A DNA stretch of 5,699 nt, from contig JAAYYM010000023.1 of NCBI GenBank assembly GCA_012515365.1, forward strand, positions 1 to 5,699. The letters run 5' to 3'. The stretch is from Clostridia bacterium (lineage in GTDB: Bacteria; Bacillota_A; Clostridia; Lachnospirales; Lachnospiraceae). A model generated the notes under the pieces. The model worked only from the letters and a program-made list of their open reading frames with translations. It did no database searches and was not told the origin of the DNA. How positions within the stretch are numbered: position 1 is the first letter of the stretch; every line of letters starts with the position of its first letter. Below are positions 1 through 5,459 of the stretch, piece by piece. The translations under genes were made by a program, and so were the position numbers.

Positions 1-14
1 CAATTCTTTTACTC

Positions 15-1139
15 TTATTCATACATATCCTCTTCTTTATAATAGATTTCATTGAGCGCAGCCATCATTTCTTCATCTGTTACAGATTGGCCGGTCATAG
101 CTTTTCCGATTTTTTTAAGTAAAACAAATTTCACTCCATTTTCGGAAGCTTTTTTATCTGATTTTGTTAGTGTAATAATCGTTTCTAAATCAATGTTTTC
201 TAAGGAAATAGGTAATCCAAACGGTACAAACATATCTCTTATTTCATAGTACTCTTCCATGGATAACAGTTCTTTTTTCCAAGAAATAAAAGCTGCAGCG
301 ACACAGCCAAGTGCAACACATTCTCCATGCAGTAATTCAAAATTTTTGTATTTCTCAATCGCATGTCCGATTGTATGTCCGAAATTAAGTGCGGCACGTT
401 CTCCCTTTTCAAAAGGATCTTTTTCTACTATGATCTTTTTTATGGTACATGTTTCATAGATCATTGTATTTAATATTTCTATCTCTTTTTCATTGATTTC
501 GTAGAAATTGCTGACAAGCCATTCATAAAAAGAAGCTCTTTTAATCAATGCACTTTTCAGAACTTCAGCCATACCACATGCAAACTCTCTTTGTGGCAGT
601 GAATGAAGTACATGAGTGTTGATATATACGAGATCGGGCATCCAAAAGGCTCCGATCATGTTTTTATACTGCTCACAATCAACACCTGTCTTGCCACCTA
701 TGCTGCTGTCTACCTGCGCAAGTAGTGTTGTTGGCAGCTGTATGAAATGAATGCCTCTCATATAGGTTGCTGCTGCAAAGCCAGTCATATCTCCTACAAC
801 ACCACCACCGAGTGCTACCAGTAAATCAGAACGATTAAATTGTTTTTCAATTAGAAACGTATAAATCTGTTCAATGGTTCTTAAATTCTTACTGCTTTCA
901 CCTGCTTCAAATGAAAACACCTCACAGCTCTTACAAATAGAAGAAATCTTGTCCTTTACTTCATTCAGATAAAGTTTTTCAACATTAGAATCCGTGATAA
1001 TACAGATTTTTTTTTGCTCAATACCTTCAATGATTCCCATTGCAGACTGTAGCATATCATAAGAATTTTCTATCTGGATCTGATAAGAATGATTTTGCAT
1101 ATTCTGACTCTTACAATTCACTTCAATGATATGATCCAT
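15..1139 (-). CDS. aroB: 3-dehydroquinate synthase (AroB)
   Basis: Cytoplasmic NAD- and divalent-metal-dependent enzyme that converts DAHP to 3-dehydroquinate, step two of the shikimate pathway to aromatic amino acids. The 374-aa length is normal. The glycine-rich NAD-binding segment GGGVVGDMTG is at residues 111-120, followed by the family signatures LPTTLLAQVDSSIGGKTGVD (135-154) and NFGHTIGHAIE (252-262). By alignment to characterised enzymes the metal ligands are Glu192 (in AEVLKSALIK), His255 and His271 (in HGECVALG). All are present, so the enzyme should be active. The ATG start has AAGGAG at 1147-1152 with 7-nt spacing. It lies about 36 nt beyond a terminator that ends the sepF transcript, and no good promoter is visible in between. 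The stop TAA is 14 nt from the left edge, so any following gene is outside the window. Identity is secure. Confidence 0.98.
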   Translation of the reverse strand: MDHIIEVNCKSQNMQNHSYQIQIENSYDMLQSAMGIIEGIEQKKICIITDSNVEKLYLNEVKDKISSICKSCEVFSFEAGESSKNLRTIEQIYTFLIEKQFNRSDLLVALGGGVVGDMTGFAAATYMRGIHFIQLPTTLLAQVDSSIGGKTGVDCEQYKNMIGAFWMPDLVYINTHVLHSLPQREFACGMAEVLKSALIKRASFYEWLVSNFYEINEKEIEILNTMIYETCTIKKIIVEKDPFEKGERAALNFGHTIGHAIEKYKNFELLHGECVALGCVAAAFISWKKELLSMEEYYEIRDMFVPFGLPISLENIDLETIITLTKSDKKASENGVKFVLLKKIGKAMTGQSVTDEEMMAALNEIYYKEEDMYE

Positions 1140-1174
1140 ATCCGATCTCCTTTATAATTTCTTTATCAAACAGA

Positions 1175-1209
1175 CAATAAAAACTTCCTACACGTTTATG
1201 CAGGAAGTT
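1175..1209 (-). terminator. Rho-independent terminator after sepF
   Basis: On the minus strand the arms AACTTCCTGCA and TGTAGGAAGTT form an 11-bp stem (one G-U wobble) around a 6-nt loop. The arms on the plus strand are 1182-1192 and 1199-1209. The stem runs directly into a U-rich tract (TTTTTATT). It starts 24 nt after the sepF stop codon. The plus-strand reading has no U tract after the hairpin, so it is directional for leftward transcription. It should end the P-loop/hlyD-like/yggS/sepF message before aroB. Confidence 0.88.
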
Positions 1210-1233
1210 AATAACCTAATGTTCGGTTCTGCC

Positions 1234-1758
1234 TTAAAATCTATTATTTAATGCCGGAACATCAAATGCTCCTGATAAAATTTCCTGAAAATCACCTGAA
1301 ATATCTACACTTCTAGGTGTAATAATGAAAATGTAATGAGAAATCTTTTGAAGATTTCCCTGAATTGCATATGTAGATCCAGAAGTAAAATCGATGATAC
1401 GCTGTGCGATATCTACGTCCAGTCCTTCCAGATTTAATACCACTGTACGGTTAGCAAGTAATGTTTCTGTGATTTCTCTTGCTTCTTCAACAGAAGTAGG
1501 TTTGATCACACAAACTTCCATGCCACTAGCTGTTGTACGAGACTTTCCATTATTTGAGCGGATTGGCTGTACTTTTGATGGCTGCTTTGCAGCTTTCGGT
1601 TCTTCTTCAAAACGGCTCTCAGCCTGAGGCTTCTTAGCTGTACGTTTTGGTGGAAGATCAGCATAGTCATCTTCATCATCAAAATAATCGTCGTCATCAA
1701 AATAATCATCATCTTCGTTTAATTTCATTGCATTTATAAACTTGTCTAAAACTCCCAT
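1234..1758 (-). CDS. sepF: Cell division protein SepF
   Basis: SepF binds the C-terminal tail of FtsZ, polymerises into rings or arcs and tethers the Z-ring to the membrane; it acts at midcell. The 174-aa protein has the usual three parts. There is an N-terminal amphipathic membrane-targeting helix (MGVLDKFINAMKL, 1-13). Next comes a long low-complexity linker (14-79) that begins very acidic, with YFDDDD-type repeats, and then turns basic and Pro/Lys-rich. The compact SepF domain (about 80-153) includes LNLEGLDVDIAQRIIDF (108-124), SGSTYAIQGNLQKIS (126-140) and a closing ITPRSVDIS strand. A 20-residue tail follows. The ATG start has AAGGAG at 1765-1770, 6 nt away. It lies 27 nt after yggS, the neighbour also seen beside sepF in many Firmicutes, and is the last gene before the terminator. 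Identity is secure. Confidence 0.96.
   Translation of the reverse strand: MGVLDKFINAMKLNEDDDYFDDDDYFDDEDDYADLPPKRTAKKPQAESRFEEEPKAAKQPSKVQPIRSNNGKSRTTASGMEVCVIKPTSVEEAREITETLLANRTVVLNLEGLDVDIAQRIIDFTSGSTYAIQGNLQKISHYIFIITPRSVDISGDFQEILSGAFDVPALNNRF
1676..1711 (-). repeat. Two 18-bp tandem units encoding the acidic SepF linker
   Basis: The plus-strand string TCATCAAAATAATC occurs at 1676-1689 and again at 1694-1707, giving an 18-bp period within a longer GAT/GAC-rich run. It encodes the repeated YFDDDD pattern near SepF residues 17-31. The period is a multiple of three, so gain or loss of a unit keeps the frame and would only change linker length and charge. Confidence 0.8.
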
Positions 1759-1785
1759 ACTACTCTCCTTACTCTCTCATCATAT

Positions 1786-2496
1786 TCAGTGACTGTTTGC
1801 ATAATCACGCATACCAAAAATTGCTGTCCCAACGCGAACGCAGCTGGCCCCTTCTTCAATAGCAACCTGATAATCGCCTGTCATGCCCATAGATAAAACT
1901 TCCATATGTACATTATCAATGTTTTTTTGTATTATGTCAACATATAATTGCTTCATTTTTTGAAAATATAGCCTATTTTCTTCAGAATTGTCTACATATG
2001 GTGCTATTATCATCAATCCTTTAATGTGAATTCCTTCCATTTTGGATATTTCTATCACACGGTCTATGACCTCTTCTTCCTTAAATCCATATTTTGTTTC
2101 TTCATTTGCAATGTTAACCTGTATCAGAATATCAACATCAATCTGCTTTTTCTGAGCCTCTTTGCTGATTTCTTTTGCAAGTTTTATGGAATCCACACCA
2201 TGTATTAAGGTTGTTTTACCAACTACATATTTCACCTTATTTGTCTGAAGATGTCCAATCAGATGCCATCTTATATCCTTTGGAAGCTGCTCATATTTGT
2301 CGATAAGCTCTTGAACTTTATTTTCTCCGAAATCGCGTATACCTGCCTGATATACTTCTTTGATCATGGAGACGGGCTTTGTCTTGCTGACAGCAATCAG
2401 ACATACCGCCTCTTTTGGTATCTGCATGTGTTCACAAGTGTTGAGAATATTAGTTCTGACACTGTTTAATTGTCTGATCAAAACTGAGTCTTCCAT
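1786..2496 (-). CDS. yggS: YggS/PLPBP-family pyridoxal phosphate homeostasis protein
   Basis: Cytoplasmic single-domain PLP-binding TIM-barrel protein of the YggS/YlmE/PROSC family. It has no established catalytic reaction and is known to affect vitamin B6 and amino/keto-acid balance. With the chosen start it has 236 residues, normal for the family. The PLP-binding lysine is Lys38 in IAVSKTKP. Family blocks follow: FGENKVQE (56-63), HLIGHLQTNK (78-87), SMGMTGDY (202-209) and RVGTAIFG (221-228), the last near the phosphate site. The start is uncertain. The frame opens at a GTG at 2517 that touches the upstream stop, but AGGAGG lies at 2507-2512, downstream of it. That Shine-Dalgarno serves either GTG 2499 (7 nt) or ATG 2496 (10 nt); I chose the ATG. 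It sits between the hlyD-like gene (20 nt) and sepF (27 nt), so all three are probably one transcript. Confidence 0.95.
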   Translation of the reverse strand: MEDSVLIRQLNSVRTNILNTCEHMQIPKEAVCLIAVSKTKPVSMIKEVYQAGIRDFGENKVQELIDKYEQLPKDIRWHLIGHLQTNKVKYVVGKTTLIHGVDSIKLAKEISKEAQKKQIDVDILIQVNIANEETKYGFKEEEVIDRVIEISKMEGIHIKGLMIIAPYVDNSEENRLYFQKMKQLYVDIIQKNIDNVHMEVLSMGMTGDYQVAIEEGASCVRVGTAIFGMRDYANSH

Positions 2497-2506
2497 CACA
2501 GCCATT

Positions 2507-2512
2507 CCTCCT
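2507..2512 (-). promoter_or_regulatory. yggS ribosome binding site
   Basis: AGGAGG on the minus strand, immediately after the hlyD-like stop codon. It is too close to the ATG at 2505 (1-nt gap) and lies downstream of the GTG at 2517. It therefore points to GTG 2499 or ATG 2496 as the real start and trims about seven residues from the longest frame. Confidence 0.75.
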
Positions 2513-2516
2513 AGCA

Positions 2517-3923
2517 CTAATTATATATAAAATCATCTTCGTTTACGCTTGTTCCGTCAAGAACGATATGATCATAAACACTAAGTCCATATTCCGCGTT
2601 TGATTTTACAATCGCGTACTCTTCATTTTGATTTAGGATTGTAATCTGCTTAAAATCAGCATATCCTTTGTTGATATTATAAACACCTATTAGAGTTGCC
2701 TTTTTGCTGATTGCATACTTCTCTGTAGATTCCGGCATGACAATGTAATCTCCTACATTAAAAATCGAAACATCTACATAATAATCCTCATCTGTTTTAT
2801 TATAAATCGTAGCTTCCACAAATTCTGTAGAAGCTGTTCCATCCTCCAGATATATTTCTCTGATAAATCCATCTTTATCACTGTTTCCGCCTTTGGTCAG
2901 ATACTGAACCGGGATCAGATAAAACTCTCTTTCTACAATTGAAGAATTGGGAATTTTCAGTCCCTGTGTCGTATTGGTCATTAACTCAAGCTCAAGCATT
3001 CGTTCCGATGCAAATGAAATCATGGAATTAGAGAAATCCAGCTTCAGTAATACCTGATCCTCTTTTCTGATCAATGATACCTGCCCCCATGATGTATAAT
3101 CATTCTTTAAGAACCTCACCTGTAAATACGGTTCATTCTCAAACGTCGCTGCACGCTCTTCATCAATCGGGAGAACAACCGACCAGTCTTCACTTGTAAT
3201 CAGCTTATATGCCGGTTCATCCTTCGATATCAAATCATTGCTGTGCTTTTGTTCCTTTTTATAGTTTTCAGGATCAAACATTTCTTTTGTCAGCTGTTCC
3301 GCTGTCATATCTTCAAAACCGTCCGTTGCATATACAATAATCCCAGACTCAGGCGCATAGCCAAAGTTAACAGCATCGGCCAGATTATTTCCTGATAACG
3401 TATCAATCTCAGATAAAATCTTATAGTTGGCAAGCTTTAGAACCGTTCCCTCGACTTCATCTTTAAAGGAATATGTACTATCATATTCTTTCGGAGCAAA
3501 ACCAGTTGCAAATTCTGAAATTGACGTTTTTAGTTCCGAGAGTTCATTATCAGATAAAGAACTCCCATCGCCTGCTCTTCCTGCTGCAAGTTCTGCGAGT
3601 TTTCCTGTTTCATCTATTGTATATACCATCGAACCATTCGCGACCTTCTCATTTTCTTTCGCATAATAATTGATATATCCTGAATCTGATGCAGGTACGA
3701 TTTCTTCCTCTCTCAAAATAATACCCTTATAGATATTATTTTCAGCGAGTGTACCGTTCTTAACCTCGTAAGGAGTTATGGGTTCCTTCTTCAGATATAA
3801 AATGATACTGGCTGCCATATAGATAAAAATAATGGCAAACATGATAATCCCTAGATTCAGGTTGATCGGACGCCGGTCTTTTATTCTGGTTATATTATCA
3901 TTTTTATTATTTTTCTTAGCCAT
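2517..3923 (-). CDS. HlyD-like membrane-anchored protein, function unknown
   Basis: A 468-aa protein with a short basic cytoplasmic N-terminus (about 1-20), one transmembrane helix (about 23-44, NLGIIMFAIIFIYMAASIIL) and a large beta-rich extracytoplasmic part. Residues about 60-105 (YKGIILREEE, SGYINYYAKENEKVANGSMV) look like the lipoyl/biotinyl-type half-motif of HlyD/RND adaptor proteins. A second beta-rich region with the adaptor-like stretch GLKIPNSSIVEREF lies at about 321-335, and the C-terminus (about 410-458) is also strand-rich. The long coiled coil of true HlyD is missing, and no ABC transporter or TolC partner is visible nearby. An export role is therefore not shown. The frame could open at TTG 3935, but ATG 3923 (MAKKNNK) is preferred; neither has a strong Shine-Dalgarno. 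It follows a hairpin after the P-loop gene and precedes yggS-sepF, suggesting an envelope or division-linked job (inference). Confidence 0.82.
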   Translation of the reverse strand: MAKKNNKNDNITRIKDRRPINLNLGIIMFAIIFIYMAASIILYLKKEPITPYEVKNGTLAENNIYKGIILREEEIVPASDSGYINYYAKENEKVANGSMVYTIDETGKLAELAAGRAGDGSSLSDNELSELKTSISEFATGFAPKEYDSTYSFKDEVEGTVLKLANYKILSEIDTLSGNNLADAVNFGYAPESGIIVYATDGFEDMTAEQLTKEMFDPENYKKEQKHSNDLISKDEPAYKLITSEDWSVVLPIDEERAATFENEPYLQVRFLKNDYTSWGQVSLIRKEDQVLLKLDFSNSMISFASERMLELELMTNTTQGLKIPNSSIVEREFYLIPVQYLTKGGNSDKDGFIREIYLEDGTASTEFVEATIYNKTDEDYYVDVSIFNVGDYIVMPESTEKYAISKKATLIGVYNINKGYADFKQITILNQNEEYAIVKSNAEYGLSVYDHIVLDGTSVNEDDFIYN

Positions 3924-3942
3924 ATTCCAATCCAAATCAAGT

Positions 3943-3982
3943 TAAAGCCCCGGCAGACAGTATTCCTGCTTCCGAGGCTTTA
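3943..3982 (-). terminator. Intra-operon hairpin, possible attenuator or weak terminator
   Basis: Located between the P-loop gene stop (9 nt upstream of the stem) and the hlyD-like start. On the minus strand an 11-bp stem (TAAAGCCTCGG with CCGGGGCTTTA; plus-strand arms 3943-3953 and 3972-3982) closes an 18-nt loop, inside which CAG/CTG can add 3 bp. The one mismatch on the plus strand (C-A) becomes a U-G wobble on the minus strand, so the structure is stronger in the leftward transcript. Downstream bases are only moderately U-rich and contain no solid U tract. It is better read as a partial terminator, attenuator or mRNA-processing/stability element than as a full stop. Confidence 0.6.
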
Positions 3983-3991
3983 TCATTTATG

Positions 3992-4411
3992 TTATAGAGA
4001 TACAATTACTTTTGATTTTAAACTCTCAGGTACCAAAGAACCATCAATCGAAATACTAATCACAAAATCAACAGAAAACTGTTCACTGATTTCTTCTAAT
4101 TTTTCAAGTATTTTCTCAATATCATTGTTTTTTATGTAAGCAACATCCATAAAACTATCCAGGTACATTTCTTCCAGGTCGTGATCCTGTGAAACGATAC
4201 CACATATAAATCCTGTAAATTCTTCTGAACTCTTAATCGGATATTCTGAAGCATTAATCAATCTGATTTTATTCTTCAATTCCAACATATGTTTTGCATT
4301 TTTGTCAAGATAAACAATATTTCCTTTTGCGCTCTTAATTGCGCTGTTAACCTTATCTAGCAGATGTTTCGTTTTTCCCTTGCCCTTTTCCCCAACGATT
4401 AACTGTATCAT
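3992..4411 (-). CDS. Small P-loop NTP-binding protein, function unknown
   Basis: A 139-aa cytoplasmic protein opening with a hydrophobic strand and a textbook Walker A motif, VGEKGKGKT (residues 6-14, fitting GxxxxGKT). Later strands are visible: NIVYLD (31-36), KIRLINASEY (48-57) and DFVISISIDG (115-124). Helical stretches rich in Glu/Lys lie at 97-112. An acidic-hydrophobic segment around LEEMYLDSFMD (79-89) could supply Walker B carboxylates. There is no signal peptide or membrane segment. Proteins like this are sometimes given loose ATPase names, but nothing here supports a pilus or motility role. The frame could begin at ATG 4438, but AAGGAGGAG sits at 4418-4426, inside that extension, so ATG 4411 (6-nt gap) is the start. 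It is first in the operon behind a clear promoter and is followed by the hlyD-like gene, yggS and sepF. I do not recognise a characterised homologue. Confidence 0.85.
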   Translation of the reverse strand: MIQLIVGEKGKGKTKHLLDKVNSAIKSAKGNIVYLDKNAKHMLELKNKIRLINASEYPIKSSEEFTGFICGIVSQDHDLEEMYLDSFMDVAYIKNNDIEKILEKLEEISEQFSVDFVISISIDGSLVPESLKSKVIVSL

Positions 4412-4417
4412 TGTTAT

Positions 4418-4426
4418 CTCCTCCTT
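4418..4426 (-). promoter_or_regulatory. Ribosome binding site of the P-loop gene
   Basis: AAGGAGGAG on the minus strand, ending 6 nt before ATG 4411. It is close to a perfect anti-16S match and decides the start codon. The nine-residue extension from ATG 4438 would have to be translated through the Shine-Dalgarno itself and has no site of its own. Confidence 0.85.
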
Positions 4427-4450
4427 TTTATTTATCATGAAACTATTTCT

Positions 4451-4479
4451 ATTATAGTCTATAAACCTATAAAAGACAA
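4451..4479 (-). promoter_or_regulatory. Sigma-A-type promoter of the P-loop/hlyD-like/yggS/sepF operon
   Basis: On the minus strand the -35 box TTGTCT (plus 4474-4479; 4 of 6 to TTGACA) and a perfect -10 box TATAAT (plus 4451-4456) are separated by exactly 17 bp. Transcription would begin near 4444, giving a leader of about 33 nt before ATG 4411. The -35 starts 6 bp after the carboxypeptidase stop codon. The spacer contains two copies of TTTATAG, and TATAG-A-CTATA straddles the -10; these may be incidental AT-rich sequence or a regulator site. Confidence 0.82.
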
Positions 4480-4484
4480 CCCAT

Positions 4485-5459
4485 CTAATTAATTTCGTTT
4501 AGCATGTCTGTCATTTCTTCATAAAGAAAATCGCGATTTTCAGCCTGTAATACAACTGAAATAAACTGCTCTCCCGCGCTGTTTTTTGATAAGAGTATCA
4601 GACAGGCACCGGCAGCATTGGTGGTTCCTGTTTTTCCTCCAATAATGGTCACACCGTCCGGTGCTGATACATTACCGGTCAGGTATTGATTTGTAGTGTT
4701 AAACTTCAAATCTTTCTCATTTCCATCCACATCATGATAGATTGTTGTATATTGATTGGTATGGATAATCTCCTTAAATTTTTCATATTTCATAGCTTCA
4801 TTAAAGATCAGATACAAATCATAAGCGGTTGTATAGTGCTGATCATCACTCAGACCGTGTGGATTCATAAAATTTGTATTCGTTGCACCTAATTTTTTTG
4901 CCTCTTCATTCATTAAAGCTGCAAACGAATCAAGATCGCCTGAAATATGTTCAGCAATTAATACCCCTGCATCATTTCCAGAGTACATAAGCAGACCATG
5001 AAGTGCCTGTTCCAGTGTCAGCTTGTCACCAGGCTTAAATCCACAAAGCTGTGCACCTGATTCTGTAATCAATACATTTTGAGATGCTGTAACAGTATCA
5101 TCCAGCTTTCCGTATTTCAATGCCAAAAGTGCTGTCATGACCTTTGTAAGACTTGCCGGATACATGGTTTTGTATGGATTTTTAGCATACATTGTATGTT
5201 TACCGCTTGTATCAAACAAAGCAGCTGATCCTGCATGCGTCATGTCGACATTTGTATTAGCTTCCGGTGTCATTGCGTCATTAATCACACACAAATCACT
5301 CGCAAAAGAATCCGCAGTACTGCCGGATGCCTCTGTGTCAAACCGATAGGCCGATATTGATGAATTTAAGTCATAAGAAAAATCTAATTCTTTTTTTCCA
5401 CATCCACTAAACAGAAGCAGACAGGCAAAAACCAGAATCAGTTTATTTATACATTTCAC
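4485..5459 (-). CDS. Lipoprotein D-alanyl-D-alanine carboxypeptidase (peptidase S11, low-molecular-weight PBP)
   Basis: Removes the terminal D-Ala from peptidoglycan stem pentapeptides outside the membrane, limiting cross-linking. The serine-enzyme motifs are complete: SLTK with nucleophile Ser103 and Lys106, SGN at 160-162, and KTG at 276-278 (KTGTT). The N-terminus is a lipoprotein signal: Lys2/Lys6, a hydrophobic core and a lipobox ending FSGC with lipidated Cys20. A Ser/Thr/Asp-rich linker (about 24-75) follows. At 324 aa it stops soon after the catalytic domain and lacks the PBP5-type C-terminal beta domain and amphipathic anchor helix. The N-terminal lipid probably replaces them. The start is GTG 5459; an in-frame stop lies 21 nt upstream and no ATG gives the signal peptide. 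AGGAG (5472-5476) is 12 nt away and GGAG (5464-5467) 4 nt away. It overlaps the end of mgsA by 17 nt. DacA/DacF-type activity is likely; a specific gene symbol is not justified. Confidence 0.93.
   Translation of the reverse strand: MKCINKLILVFACLLLFSGCGKKELDFSYDLNSSISAYRFDTEASGSTADSFASDLCVINDAMTPEANTNVDMTHAGSAALFDTSGKHTMYAKNPYKTMYPASLTKVMTALLALKYGKLDDTVTASQNVLITESGAQLCGFKPGDKLTLEQALHGLLMYSGNDAGVLIAEHISGDLDSFAALMNEEAKKLGATNTNFMNPHGLSDDQHYTTAYDLYLIFNEAMKYEKFKEIIHTNQYTTIYHDVDGNEKDLKFNTTNQYLTGNVSAPDGVTIIGGKTGTTNAAGACLILLSKNSAGEQFISVVLQAENRDFLYEEMTDMLNEIN

Noticed and set aside
1..14. Start of a further minus-strand gene after aroB
   Set aside because: Only 14 bases remain and they hold no Shine-Dalgarno with a start codon; nothing can be called.
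1150..1180. TTGTCT with TATAAA as an aroB promoter
   Set aside because: The spacing is only 15 bp and the -10 abuts the AAGGAG, so the transcript would start inside or past the ribosome site.
1779..1784. TATGAT as a -10 box for a sepF-specific promoter
   Set aside because: It matches TATAAT at 5 of 6 positions, but no acceptable -35 lies 16-18 bp upstream, and the start point would fall at the ribosome binding site. Co-transcription with yggS is simpler.
2517..3923. HlyD-like protein as part of a bacteriocin or toxin exporter
   Set aside because: No ABC transporter, peptidase domain, leader peptide or immunity gene is next to it; neighbours are housekeeping and division genes.
3921..3935. 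TTG 3935 as start of the hlyD-like gene
   Set aside because: It has no Shine-Dalgarno, and the added residues MDWN are unlike the basic start MAKKNNK that begins at ATG 3923. The ribosome site for ATG 3923 is also weak, so this is a preference, not proof.
3992..4411. P-loop protein as a pilus retraction or motility ATPase
   Set aside because: At 139 aa it is far too short for PilT-type ATPases, and no Asp/His box or pilus gene is visible.
52..5349. Ten or so plus-strand open frames of 60-80 codons and a minus-strand frame at 1506-1712
   Set aside because: All lie antisense or out of frame within well-supported genes (aroB, sepF, yggS, hlyD-like, carboxypeptidase); they have biased low-complexity products and no recognisable domains. 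I treat them as shadows.
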